In this document: one piece after another, positions 1-11,186 of the stretch
How positions within the stretch are numbered: position 1 is the stretch's first letter
Layout of the letters: the number at the start of each line of letters is the position of its first letter
Assembly: GCA_002256425.1 (NCBI GenBank)
Contig: NKIZ01000001.1
Coordinates: 2,763,001 to 2,827,000, forward strand
Length of the DNA: 64,000 bases
Source: Alphaproteobacteria bacterium PA2
GTDB lineage: Bacteria; Pseudomonadota; Alphaproteobacteria; Caulobacterales; Caulobacteraceae
Reading direction: 5' to 3'
Made by a program: the position numbers and the translations under genes
The notes under the pieces: model-generated
Seen by the model: the letters and a program-made list of their open reading frames with translations, nothing else
What the model was told of the DNA's origin: nothing
Databases searched by the model: none

Positions 1-701
1 CCGCCCGCGACACATCGACCTTGTCAGCCCTGGAGGGTATCGAGGTCTGTCAGCTGGATGTCACCGACCAGGCGTCAGTCGACGCCTGTCTGGCTCAGGC
101 CGGCGAGCTGGATGCTATCGTCAATAATGCGGCCCTCGCAAGAACAGGGCCGGCGGAAGACTATCCCCTGCAGGGCTTCCGCGACATGTTCGAGACCAAC
201 GCCCTGGGCGCCCTGCGGATCATTCAGGCCCTGCTGCCGAAATGGCGCGAGCGGGGATCGGGCGTCATCGTCAATGTCTCCAGCGTCAATGGTCAGGTCG
301 GGTCACCTATGGAAGCGGCATATGGTGCGTCGAAGTTCGCCCTTGAGGCCATCACAGAGGCCCTACATTACGAGGTCCGCCACTTTGGCATTCGCAGCGT
401 CATTATCCAGCCAGGCTATATCGCGCCGGGCATGAAGCCGAGCGGTCGCCACGACGGCCCGCCCGCCTATGCCGAACTCTGGGCCCAATGGACTGGCGCT
501 GACGGCAAGATGCTTGGCACAGGCGGCAGACCCGGGCCGGAGATCGTTGGAGAGGCTATCGCGAATGCTATCGAGGACCCTGCGACCCCGCTACGGGTTC
601 CTGTTGGGGCCGACGCCAAAATGATCCTCGGCGCCCGCCGAGCTATGGATGATCAGGCCTTCGAAGCGGCCATGCGCCAAGTTCTGAAGCTGACTTGGTA
701 G
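1..701 (+). CDS. Short-chain dehydrogenase/reductase, 5' end cut off by the window
   Basis: The reading frame is open from the left edge to the TAG at 699-701, so the N-terminus with the Gly-rich NAD(P)-binding loop lies outside the window. What remains shows the SDR core: the NNAA motif after the fourth strand, then a Ser (NVSSVNG) and the catalytic Y-x-x-x-K pair (YGASK), followed by a PGYI segment after strand 6. A TTG at 21 could be read as a start, but it would remove the coenzyme-binding fold, so I treat the gene as partial. The family oxidises or reduces alcohols and ketones in the cytoplasm; the substrate cannot be told from sequence. Confidence 0.85.
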   Translation, partial: ARDTSTLSALEGIEVCQLDVTDQASVDACLAQAGELDAIVNNAALARTGPAEDYPLQGFRDMFETNALGALRIIQALLPKWRERGSGVIVNVSSVNGQVGSPMEAAYGASKFALEAITEALHYEVRHFGIRSVIIQPGYIAPGMKPSGRHDGPPAYAELWAQWTGADGKMLGTGGRPGPEIVGEAIANAIEDPATPLRVPVGADAKMILGARRAMDDQAFEAAMRQVLKLTW

Positions 702-715
702 GGAAAGTCGTAGAA

Positions 716-1075
716 ATGGAAGTCAGGCGCGGCGCAACACGAATAGCGTTCCTGATTGGTCGGTTGGCGATAAAAGTTCCAACAACTCGGACTTGGAGGC
801 AGTTTTTAAGAGGCCTTCTAGGCAACATGGATGAGGTGGAATTCTACCAGAATGATCCAGTTGGCCTTTGCCCGGTAGTTTTCCATGTTCCGGGCGGCAT
901 ACTTGTCGCAATGCGACGCGCTCGTCCCCTGACCGACGCAGAGTGGCATACAATCGAGTGGCAAGAGCCAGATGTGTTTTCAGGGGGCCTAAAGGTCCGC
1001 ATTGAGCACAAGCGATCCTCATGGGGCGTAGTAGCCAATCAACTTGTCGCCGTAGACTATGGTGGGCCAGGGTAG
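716..1075 (+). CDS. Small conserved-looking protein of unknown function
   Basis: A 119-codon frame starts at an ATG 14 bases after the SDR stop; an in-frame TTG at 695 would overlap that stop. The protein begins with a basic segment (EVRRGATRIAF, IKVPTTRTWRQFLRGLLGN) and continues with a compact beta-rich part containing LCPVVFHVPGG and MRRARPLT. I know similar proteins only as uncharacterised bacterial or phage-associated hypotheticals. There is no signal peptide or membrane segment. It may be co-transcribed with the SDR. The base composition is lower in GC than its neighbours (many A/T-ending codons near 770-1020), which could indicate a transferred gene. Function unknown. Confidence 0.55.
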   Translation: MEVRRGATRIAFLIGRLAIKVPTTRTWRQFLRGLLGNMDEVEFYQNDPVGLCPVVFHVPGGILVAMRRARPLTDAEWHTIEWQEPDVFSGGLKVRIEHKRSSWGVVANQLVAVDYGGPG

Positions 1076-1144
1076 CTGGACGTTTTGACCGATCAATTGA
1101 AGTCGTGCGATCGCTTTGATGAACCCGGTGAGACTCTGAAAACA

Positions 1145-1177
1145 AAAAGGGCCCGGACCGAAGTCCGAGCCCTTTTC
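1145..1177 (-). terminator. Rho-independent terminator of ilvC
   Basis: A GC-rich hairpin with arms around GGGCCCGGAC and GTCCGAGCCC closes on a CGAA loop. On the minus strand it is followed by a T-tract. It lies 24 bases past the ilvC stop. An A-tract/T-tract on both sides means it could also stop plus-strand transcripts from the left. Confidence 0.85.
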
Positions 1178-1200
1178 TAATCCGTGAGGTCTGTCGTCGC

Positions 1201-2283
<1,083 letters not shown>

Positions 2284-2284
2284 C

Positions 2285-2313
2285 TATGGAGGGGAAAATT
2301 GCGCATTCGTCAA
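2285..2313 (-). promoter_or_regulatory. Possible ilvC promoter
   Basis: On the minus strand a TTGACG box (plus-strand 2308-2313) matches the -35 element of the alphaproteobacterial housekeeping sigma factor. A CATAGC-like sequence about 17 bases downstream is a poor -10. It falls between the hairpin ending the upstream gene and the ilvC start. Inference from motif only. Confidence 0.3.
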
Positions 2314-2318
2314 GCCAA

Positions 2319-2348
2319 AGCCCCCGCCAAATGTGCATGGCGGGGGCC
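2319..2348 (-). terminator. Hairpin terminator after the RcnB-type gene
   Basis: Arms GCCCCCGCCA and TGGCGGGGGC form a perfect 10-bp stem around a short loop, 34 bases past the stop at 2382. The following minus-strand sequence is only moderately T-rich. Confidence 0.65.
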
Positions 2349-2381
2349 CTGGAGACCGTTTGGAAGGCGGTTTAGCGCGCC

Positions 2382-3107
2382 TTACCAGAAGACGTCATAG
2401 ACCACGCGGTGGACCCTGCCGGTGTAACGGTCGATCAGCAGGGCGTCGTCGCCAACCCGGACCCACTCGGAGCCGACGGGCGGGCGCGGCAGTCCATAGC
2501 TCCACCATTGGCCAATCCGGTAGTCCTGCGCCCACCAGGATCTGGGCAGGAGGTCGCCGAAGATCCAGCTGTGGGAGTAATAGCCAACCGGCGGACGGTA
2601 GTTCCAGCCGTGGTAGCGGTTCTGGCTGCGCCAGCGCCAGTTGTCGTTGTCGCGGTTGCGCCAGCTCCAGTCACGGCGGTCGTCCCAGTCCCAGCCACGA
2701 CGGACATTGCGGTCATCGCGCCAGTTGCGGTCGTTGTCGCGCCAGTTGCGGTCGTCGCCACGCCAGTTGCGGCCATCACCGCGATCGCGGTCGTTCCAGG
2801 TCCGGCGATCATCACGGCCATTGAAGCCTCGCCCGTCCATGCGATCTCCGTCGTGACCTTCCCGTCGGACGGCGACCGGCGGTGCGATGGTCGGGGGCGC
2901 GACGCGGACGGCGGGGGGTTCACCGGCGCGCATTTCGGGGCCGCGGGGCCTTTCACGGTCCCCAGGCTGGGCTGGTATGCCAGATGGGCCCCAGCGACCG
3001 TCACGGTCGCCCCGTTCACCTCTTTGTCCGTAGTCCTGGGCATGAGCCAGGCCGGCGCTGGAGGCCAGCAGGGCCAGAGCCCAGGCGGTGCGTGTGAGCA
3101 CTTTCAT
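2382..3107 (-). CDS. RcnB-family periplasmic protein with Asp/Asn/Arg/Trp-rich linker
   Basis: A 241-residue secreted protein. The first about 24 residues (MKVLTRTAWALALLASSAG...AHA) form a signal peptide. A long disordered hydrophilic middle follows, dominated by repeats such as DDRNWRDNDRNWRDDRN. The last about 70 residues, from YRPPVGYY to the end (WVRVGDDALLIDRYTGRVH), are the RcnB/YhcN-like domain. In enterobacteria RcnB affects nickel/cobalt homeostasis, but most family members, including those with such linkers, are uncharacterised. The ATG at 3107 was chosen because an AGAGGA site precedes it and the signal peptide begins there; the frame runs much further upstream but that part is antisense to thyA. 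Confidence 0.85.
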   Translation of the reverse strand: MKVLTRTAWALALLASSAGLAHAQDYGQRGERGDRDGRWGPSGIPAQPGDRERPRGPEMRAGEPPAVRVAPPTIAPPVAVRREGHDGDRMDGRGFNGRDDRRTWNDRDRGDGRNWRGDDRNWRDNDRNWRDDRNVRRGWDWDDRRDWSWRNRDNDNWRWRSQNRYHGWNYRPPVGYYSHSWIFGDLLPRSWWAQDYRIGQWWSYGLPRPPVGSEWVRVGDDALLIDRYTGRVHRVVYDVFW

Positions 3108-3332
3108 CTTCGTTCCTCTTGTCCGGCGCGGCGACCGGTCTGAATTGCCCTCGCTGACAGGAATGACGCTTCCAACCTGAACCCGACTTGAACGTAAACA
3201 CCAGTTAAGGGTCACAGCGACCGGTGATGCGTGGGGATAAAACCCCGGACCTGTGGATGCGACCTCGTCGCCCGGTTCAGGGTCGCCGGTTTTGTGGCAA
3301 TCTTGGCCGAATCGCCGCCGAAGTTTCAGGTC

Positions 3333-4172
3333 ATGAACGCCCCCGCCCTCATTTCTCCGCAGATGGAAGAAACCCACCCGGAACAGGCCTATCTGGACCT
3401 GCTGGCCGACATACTGGCCAATGGGGTCCAGCGGGGAGACCGGACCGGCACCGGGACCCTGGGGGTCTTCGGCCGTCAGATGCGATTTGACCTCAGCAAG
3501 GGCTTTCCCCTGCTGACCACCAAGAAACTGCACCGCAAGTCGATCATCCTGGAACTGCTCTGGTTCCTGCGGGGCGACACCAATGTGAAGTGGCTGCAGG
3601 ATCAGGGGGTCAGCATCTGGGACGAATGGGCCGCACCGGATGGCGAACTGGGCCCGGTCTATGGCAAGCAGTGGCGGTCCTGGACGGCGCCGGATGGTCG
3701 GGTGATCGACCAGATCGCCAATGTCGTGGCGGCGCTCAAGGCCAATCCCGACAGCCGCAGGCACATTGTCTCGGCCTGGAACCCGGCCGATGTCGACGAT
3801 ATGGCCCTGCCCCCCTGCCACTGCCTGTTCCAGTTCTATGTGGCCAATGGGCGCCTGTCCTGCCAACTCTACCAGAGGTCGGCGGATGTATTCCTGGGTG
3901 TGCCGTTCAACATAGCTTCCTACGCCCTCCTGACGGTGATGATGGCCAAGGTGGTCGGTCTCGAGCCCGGAGAGTTCGTCCACACCCTGGGTGACGCCCA
4001 CCTGTACCTGAACCATCTGGATCAGGCGCGGGAACAGCTCCAGCGCCGTCCATATCCGTTTCCGACCCTTGAAATTGCCGACAAAAATGACCTGTTCGAT
4101 TTCGCCTACGAAGACTTCAAGCTGCGGGGATACAAGGCCCATGAGAAGATAGCTGCGCCCATCGCGGTCTAA
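3333..4172 (+). CDS. thyA: Thymidylate synthase
   Basis: It methylates dUMP to dTMP using methylene-tetrahydrofolate, giving dihydrofolate for the nearby folA product. The phosphate-binding loop RTGTGT, the [16 protein letters not shown] block and the nucleophile Cys162 in PPCHC are all present. The C-terminal IAAPIAV closes the active site. I start at the ATG of MNAPAL (279 residues); the ATG at 3363 (MEETHPEQ) is equally near the family's core start, and no ribosome site clearly decides. The longer frame from 3231 is not needed. The gene is divergent from the RcnB-type gene across about 225 bases of otherwise unmarked promoter DNA. Confidence 0.96.
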   Translation: MNAPALISPQMEETHPEQAYLDLLADILANGVQRGDRTGTGTLGVFGRQMRFDLSKGFPLLTTKKLHRKSIILELLWFLRGDTNVKWLQDQGVSIWDEWAAPDGELGPVYGKQWRSWTAPDGRVIDQIANVVAALKANPDSRRHIVSAWNPADVDDMALPPCHCLFQFYVANGRLSCQLYQRSADVFLGVPFNIASYALLTVMMAKVVGLEPGEFVHTLGDAHLYLNHLDQAREQLQRRPYPFPTLEIADKNDLFDFAYEDFKLRGYKAHEKIAAPIAV

Positions 4173-4202
4173 TTCTCTACTCCTGGTCGCAATGAACTGG
4201 AC

Positions 4203-5141
4203 TTGCTGGCCTGGAGCCGGTATCCGGATGCCACTTCTGAATTCCCGAGACTCGACAAGGTGAACCCTACCCCCCTCCTCTACAGGTCAGGTTCCCGGCT
4301 TGCCGGAGCCTACTTCTCCGACAGCGGCTGCCTGCTGACAGCTACCCTGAACGAGGATCTGGGCCCGTGCATCATCTACACCGCCATTGTGGCGTCCAAT
4401 GTCGGCGGCCCGGACAACATCGCCGTATCCAATGCCCGTTGGGATGACCTGATCCAGTTTCCGGTGTCTGTGTATCGCATGGCGCAGGATCTGGGCCTGC
4501 CCTACGAGACGGTCCGCAGGTACGCCGCGAAGCTGCTCGCCAGGGGCCTGATCGAACGTTCCAGTGAAGGCCTGATCGCCCGTCATGAGGGCCTGAGTGA
4601 GCCTGCCATTGCCGGCATGCTGACGGAATTCTCAGGCATGACTGTGAAGATGCATTCCAGCCTGCAGGCCATGGGCGCCAACCTGACCACCCAGGGAAAA
4701 ATCGCCAGCCCGGCTCATGAGCGGCGCATCTCAGCCATGTCGATCCACTACTTCCTCAAGGGGGTGAAGATCGCCACGGAAACCCTGCGGGTCGATCCGG
4801 TTCCGGCCATGATCCACTTCACCATCCACCGGGCCAATCTTGCGCATCTGGACCCCCTGCCCGGATCAGAGGTGCTGGACTCGGCCCATGTCCACCTGGA
4901 CGCTGCCCGCAAACCGGTTTCGGTCTTCGCCGTCGCCCGCAACCTGAACCTTCCTTACGAGACTGCCCGCCGGCACGTGTCGCGACTTTCCAAGCTCGAT
5001 CTGGTGCGGCGACAGGGGGAGGAAGGCTTTATCGTCCCCAGCGACCTTCTGAAGACCGAGCCCTTCGTGAACTGCGTAAAGGATACGATCCAGGCGACCT
5101 ACGACTTCATGGAAGCCGCCTTTTCCCCGCGACTGCATTAG
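4203..5141 (+). CDS. Double winged-HTH protein A (internal duplication), probable DNA-binding regulator
   Basis: I do not recognise a named family. The protein of up to 312 residues consists of two similar halves. Each has a hydrophobic helical segment (CIIYTAIVASNV; MIHFTIHRANLA), then a PVSV box and a helix-turn-helix core LPYET[VA]RR (DNA 4497-4520 and 4950-4973), a wing-like G[LF]I turn and a closing helical segment. The same arrangement occurs in the protein at 29613-30545, so the two are paralogs. The start is uncertain: TTG at 4203 or GTG at 4260. It lies between thyA and folA in the same direction, with 57 bases to folA, so it may be part of one transcript. A transcription-regulator role is inferred from the HTH cores. 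Confidence 0.7.
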   Translation: MLAWSRYPDATSEFPRLDKVNPTPLLYRSGSRLAGAYFSDSGCLLTATLNEDLGPCIIYTAIVASNVGGPDNIAVSNARWDDLIQFPVSVYRMAQDLGLPYETVRRYAAKLLARGLIERSSEGLIARHEGLSEPAIAGMLTEFSGMTVKMHSSLQAMGANLTTQGKIASPAHERRISAMSIHYFLKGVKIATETLRVDPVPAMIHFTIHRANLAHLDPLPGSEVLDSAHVHLDAARKPVSVFAVARNLNLPYETARRHVSRLSKLDLVRRQGEEGFIVPSDLLKTEPFVNCVKDTIQATYDFMEAAFSPRLH

Positions 5142-5198
5142 GCGCGCCGTCCGGCTCAGTTTAGACTGGTTCGGACTGACCTTCAGACCCGGACACCC

Positions 5199-5717
5199 AT
5201 GCCCCAGCCCATACTCACCGCCGGCCCCATAGCCCGCGCCCGCAACGGCGTGATCGGCAGGGATGGCGGCCTGCCCTGGAAGCTCAAGACAGACCTGGCG
5301 AACTTCCGGGCTGTGACCATGGGCAAGCCTGTGATCATGGGCCGCAAGACCTGGGACAGCCTGCCCAAGCGCCCCCTGGTCGGCCGGACAAACATCGTCC
5401 TGTCCCGGGACGGCGCCTTCGCCCCGCCCAACTGCGTGGTCTGCGAAGAGTTCAACGAAGCGGTGTCCATCGCCAAGGAACAGGCGGAGGATGACGGCCG
5501 CGACGAGGTCTGCGTGATCGGCGGCGTCTCCCTGTTCGAAATGGCCCTGCCCCGGGCGCGACGGATCTATCTGACCGAGGTCCATGCCGAGGTGGAGGGA
5601 GATGTCTTCCTCAAAGGCTTTGACGAGAGCCAGTGGAAAGAAGTCCGCGCCCAGGACTATCCCGCCGGCGAAGACGATGACTTCGCCTTCACCCTGCGGG
5701 TTCTCGAGCGGAAATAG
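5199..5717 (+). CDS. folA: Dihydrofolate reductase
   Basis: A 172-residue chromosomal DHFR that reduces dihydrofolate with NADPH, completing the cycle started by thymidylate synthase. Visible signatures are NGVIGRDGGLPW in the Met20-type loop, the acidic catalytic residue Asp32 (KTDLANF), the NADPH motif MGRKTWDSLP, and VIGGVSLFE near the second cofactor site. The N-terminus (QPILTAGPIARARNG) is slightly unusual because most family members have a plain beta strand such as I-x-x-I-V-A-x-A there. It is separated from thyA by the double-HTH gene. Confidence 0.95.
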   Translation: MPQPILTAGPIARARNGVIGRDGGLPWKLKTDLANFRAVTMGKPVIMGRKTWDSLPKRPLVGRTNIVLSRDGAFAPPNCVVCEEFNEAVSIAKEQAEDDGRDEVCVIGGVSLFEMALPRARRIYLTEVHAEVEGDVFLKGFDESQWKEVRAQDYPAGEDDDFAFTLRVLERK

Positions 5718-5822
5718 GGAAAATCAGGCGGCCCGACGAAAAGGCCCTTGTTTTCCCCCGGGGTGATCGGGCCATAGTGCGCGCCGCAAGAACCGGACAA
5801 ACCGGGCGAGTAGAGGAAGCGC

Positions 5823-6734
5823 ATGGACATTCAACTGATCGCCGAGGACTTCCAGTTCCCGGAAGGCCCCATAGCCATGGATGACGGCTCGGTGATCCTC
5901 ACCGAGATCAAGCGCCAGACCCTCACCCGGGTGACCCCCGACGGGAAGAAGGAAATCCTGGTGGAGACCGGCGGCGGCCCGAACGGCGCGGCCATCGGCC
6001 CCGACGGCGCCATCTACATCACCAATAACGGCGGCTCCTTCGAGTGGCTGGACAATATGGGCATGACCGTTCCGGGCCCGACCCCGCCCAGCCATGTGGG
6101 CGGCATGATCCAGCGCTATGACCTGGCCACCAGCAAGCTGACCACCCTTTATACCGAGTGCGACGGACGTCGGCTGATCGGCCCCAATGACCTGGTCTTC
6201 GACAAGCAGGGCGGCTTCTGGTTCACCGACCATGGCTGCACCACCCCCGAAGGCAGAAAATTCGGCGCGCTCTATTATGCCAAGATCGACGGCAGCCATA
6301 TCAGCCGCCAGCGTGACCACATTATCTCGCCCAATGGCGTCGGCCTGTCGCCGGACGAAAAGACCGTCTACGCCGCCGACACCCAGCTGGGCCGACTGTG
6401 GGCCTTTGACATTGAAGCCCCCGGCGTTCTGGGGCCCGCACCGGCCTTTGCGCCGGGTCGGGTCGTGAAGAACCTGGAAGGCTTCCAGTTGCTGGACAGC
6501 CTGGCGGTTGAGGCCGGCGGCAAGGTCTGCGTCGCCACCATCATAAATGGCGGGATCACCGCCTTTGACGAGGATGGCTCGATCGAGCACTACCCCTTCC
6601 CGGACCTGATCGTGACCAATATCTGCTTTGGCGGACCGGACATGAAGACGGCCTGGATCACGGCCTCGGCCACGGGCAAGCTCTTCCGGGCCACCTGGCC
6701 CCGGCCTGGTCTCAAGTTGAACTTCAATGCCTGA
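5823..6734 (+). CDS. SMP-30/gluconolactonase/LRE-type hydrolase
   Basis: A 303-residue six-bladed beta-propeller lactonase. The expected divalent-metal ligands are visible: Glu in FPEGPIAMDDG, Asn in GPNDLVFD, and the Asp of the SPNGVGLSPDEK/YAADT region. Members hydrolyse sugar lactones or other lactones in the cytoplasm. A GAGGAAG site lies just before the ATG. The stop overlaps the next gene by 8 bases, so the two are translationally coupled. The following acyl-CoA synthetase suggests a catabolic unit, but the substrate is unknown. Confidence 0.88.
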   Translation: MDIQLIAEDFQFPEGPIAMDDGSVILTEIKRQTLTRVTPDGKKEILVETGGGPNGAAIGPDGAIYITNNGGSFEWLDNMGMTVPGPTPPSHVGGMIQRYDLATSKLTTLYTECDGRRLIGPNDLVFDKQGGFWFTDHGCTTPEGRKFGALYYAKIDGSHISRQRDHIISPNGVGLSPDEKTVYAADTQLGRLWAFDIEAPGVLGPAPAFAPGRVVKNLEGFQLLDSLAVEAGGKVCVATIINGGITAFDEDGSIEHYPFPDLIVTNICFGGPDMKTAWITASATGKLFRATWPRPGLKLNFNA

Positions 6735-7155
6735 TCAACGGGAACAGCTGATCATCGAGACCTTCGAGATCGCCGCTGATCTCTGCGAGGATCTGACACC
6801 TCTGGTCTATGCCCGCCTGTTCCGGGATCAGCCTGAAATGGAGCCCCTCTTCTGGCGGGACAAGAACCATCAGGTGAAGGGTGAAATGCTCAGCCGGGTG
6901 ATCAGCGCCATTCTGGATTTCGCGGGTGAGCGGCACTACGCCTCGACCATGATCCAGTGCGAAGTCATCACCCACGAGGGTTATGATGTACCGCCGGAGG
7001 TCTTCGCCACCTTCTTCGGAACCGTGCGGAACACCCTTGCCGAACTCCTGGCCGGGCAATGGACCCCCGCCAAGGACGAGGCCTGGGCAAGTCTACTGAT
7101 CGAACTGAATTTTTACGTCACTCATCCTGACCAGAGCCAGACCATTCCGGCCTGA
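6727..7155 (+). CDS. Single-domain globin-like protein
   Basis: A 142-residue all-alpha protein whose helix pattern fits a bacterial haemoglobin or flavohaemoglobin haem domain without the reductase part. It opens with IIETFEIAADLCEDLTPLVYARLF (helix A/B with a Phe/Tyr-rich pocket). The likely proximal His is the one in VITHEGYDVPPEVF, which aligns with the H-x(3-5)-G-x-x-P/A-x-x-(Y/F) signature after helix F. A final DEAWASLLIELNF helix matches helix H. The family binds oxygen, NO or CO, or acts as a redox sensor. The start overlaps the lactonase stop by 8 bases. Haem binding is inferred, not shown. Confidence 0.72.
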   Translation: MPDQREQLIIETFEIAADLCEDLTPLVYARLFRDQPEMEPLFWRDKNHQVKGEMLSRVISAILDFAGERHYASTMIQCEVITHEGYDVPPEVFATFFGTVRNTLAELLAGQWTPAKDEAWASLLIELNFYVTHPDQSQTIPA

Positions 7156-7214
7156 CAGGAAGAGGGATCCAAAGTTATTTTCACGCTGAAAGCAGCGGTT
7201 GGGGAGTGAGACAT

Positions 7215-8825
7215 ATGGGTTGGAATTTCGGCGATATCCTGGACGCGGTGGGCCCTGAACTGCCGCCCGAGGCGCCAGCCTTCATCCACGGCGAGCGCCT
7301 GGTCACCTGGGGGCAGGCCAACAAGATCACCAACAATGTAGCGCGGGCCCTGATCGCCCGGGACGCCAAGCCCGGCGACAAGATCGCCATCTACATGCGC
7401 AACCGGCCCGAATACCTGATGGCCGTGGCCGCTGGCTGGAAGGCGCGCCTGACCCACGTCAACGTCAACTACCGCTACACCCCGCAAGAGGTCTGGTACA
7501 TTTTCGACAATTCCGACGCCCAGACCGTGGTCTATTCGTCGGAATTCCGTGACGCCATCACCGAGATCCGTCCGCGCCTGCCCAATGTGAAGAACTGGGT
7601 CGAGGTCAGCGACACCGGCGAGGTCGCCTCCTTTGCTGAGTCCTTCGAGGCCCTCGGCGAGGAAGGAAATGGCGGCCCCCTGGACATCGTCCGCTCCGGC
7701 GAGGACCAGTTCTTCATCTACACCGGCGGCACCACCGGCATGCCCAAGGGCGTCATGTGGGCCCACCAGGACCTGCGGGAAATCACCCTCCAGGGCGCCC
7801 GGCTGATGGGTCCGGTTCCCGAAACCCTGGAAGAGCTCGCCGCCTTCACCCGCCAGGTCGGCCCTGGCGGCCGGATCCTGCCCGCCCCGCCCCTGATGCA
7901 CGGCACCGGCCTGCTGAGCGGCATGGGTGTCATGATGGCCGGCGGCTGCGTCATCACCCTGACCGGCCAGACCTTCGACCCCATCGAAATGCTGGAGGCC
8001 ATCCACAAGCACAAGCCGACCTCCCTGGTCATTGTCGGCGACTCCTTCGGCAAGCCCCTGCTGAACGCCCTGAACGCCGAGCCTGGCAAGTACGACCTGT
8101 CCAGCATCATCGGAGTGGTGTCTTCGGGCGTCATGTGGAGCCATGAGGTCAAGGCCGGCATGCTGGAGCACATGCCCGGCGCCATGCTGAACGACGCCTT
8201 CTCGTCTTCGGAAGCTCTGGGCATGGGGTCATCGGTGATGACCAAGGGCCAGGAGGTCCAGACCGCCAAGTTCATGCTGGGCGGCCGCTGCAAGGTGTTC
8301 GACGAGAACGACAATCCGGTGGAACCCGGCTCGGGCGTACCCGGGATTGTCGCCATCGGCCCGCCCAATCCAGTGGGCTACTACAAGGACGAGGAAAAGT
8401 CGGCGCGCACCTTCCGGGTCATTGGCGGGGTCCGCTATTCGATCCCCGGGGACTGGTGCATTGTCGAAGCCGACGGCACCCTGACCCTGCTGGGTCGCGG
8501 CTCGGCCTGCATCAATACGGCCGGCGAGAAGGTCTTCCCCGAAGAGGTGGAAGAAGCCCTCAAGACGCATGCCTCTGTCGAAGACGCCCTGGTTATCGGC
8601 CTGCCCGATGAGAAGTGGGGTCAGTCGGTGACCGGCATTGTCCGTCTGGCTGAAGGTGCCAGCCTGGACGAGGACGCGGTCCGCGCCCACGTCCGCAAGT
8701 CCCTGGCCGGGTACAAGACCCCCAAGCGGATCTTCGTCACCACCGAGGTCATCCGAGCCAGCAATGGCAAGGCCGACTATCCCACAGCCAAGCGTATCGC
8801 CGAAGAGGCCATCGCTGCGGGTTAG
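7215..8825 (+). CDS. Acyl-CoA synthetase (ANL superfamily, long-chain/steroid-type)
   Basis: A 536-residue ligase that activates a carboxylic acid as acyl-adenylate and then transfers it to CoA. The AMP/phosphate loop is at residues 170-179 (TGGTTGMPKG, Lys178). The A8 hinge region reads GRGSACINTAGEKVFPEEVEEAL, and a C-terminal catalytic Lys is in SNGKADY. I choose the ATG at 7215 because GGGGAG lies 8 bases before it; a GTG at 7206 would sit on that site. The gene closes the plus-strand run with the lactonase and globin and is followed by a strong hairpin. The family as a whole favours bulky fatty, aromatic or steroid acids; the exact substrate is unknown. Confidence 0.92.
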   Translation: MGWNFGDILDAVGPELPPEAPAFIHGERLVTWGQANKITNNVARALIARDAKPGDKIAIYMRNRPEYLMAVAAGWKARLTHVNVNYRYTPQEVWYIFDNSDAQTVVYSSEFRDAITEIRPRLPNVKNWVEVSDTGEVASFAESFEALGEEGNGGPLDIVRSGEDQFFIYTGGTTGMPKGVMWAHQDLREITLQGARLMGPVPETLEELAAFTRQVGPGGRILPAPPLMHGTGLLSGMGVMMAGGCVITLTGQTFDPIEMLEAIHKHKPTSLVIVGDSFGKPLLNALNAEPGKYDLSSIIGVVSSGVMWSHEVKAGMLEHMPGAMLNDAFSSSEALGMGSSVMTKGQEVQTAKFMLGGRCKVFDENDNPVEPGSGVPGIVAIGPPNPVGYYKDEEKSARTFRVIGGVRYSIPGDWCIVEADGTLTLLGRGSACINTAGEKVFPEEVEEALKTHASVEDALVIGLPDEKWGQSVTGIVRLAEGASLDEDAVRAHVRKSLAGYKTPKRIFVTTEVIRASNGKADYPTAKRIAEEAIAAG

Positions 8826-8831
8826 AAATGC

Positions 8832-8859
8832 GGGAGGAGGCCCTGAAGGGCCTCCTCCC
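8832..8859. terminator. Bidirectional terminator between acyl-CoA synthetase and katG
   Basis: A perfect 12-bp stem (GGGAGGAGGCCC and its complement) with a TGAA loop lies between two converging genes. T-rich bases follow on the plus strand. Confidence 0.8.
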
Positions 8860-8867
8860 CATCTTGT

Positions 8868-11108
<2,241 letters not shown>

Positions 11109-11145
11109 CTAGCGAAGGCAGATGCATAGATAAAATCAGATGTTT

Positions 11146-11182
11146 CTTTAGTTGGAATAGATTTTGTCTATTCCAACTAAAG
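11146..11182 (-). promoter_or_regulatory. 16-bp perfect inverted repeat upstream of katG, candidate OxyR operator
   Basis: Arms CTTTAGTTGGAATAGA and its exact complement flank a 5-base loop. The centre contains ATAG-N7-CTAT, half of the four-part OxyR consensus, and T-N11-A as in LysR-type sites. It lies 86-122 bases before the katG ATG, in an AT-rich patch between the Rieske gene stop (11187) and katG. It could instead stop transcription of the Rieske gene, but the stem is AT-rich and no T-tract follows on the minus strand. Operator role is an inference. Confidence 0.55.
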
Positions 11183-11186
11183 CGCC

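Noticed and set aside
3108..4142. N-terminal extension of the RcnB-type protein over thyA
   Set aside because: The region encodes thymidylate synthase on the other strand, while the signal peptide and ribosome site mark the start at 3107.
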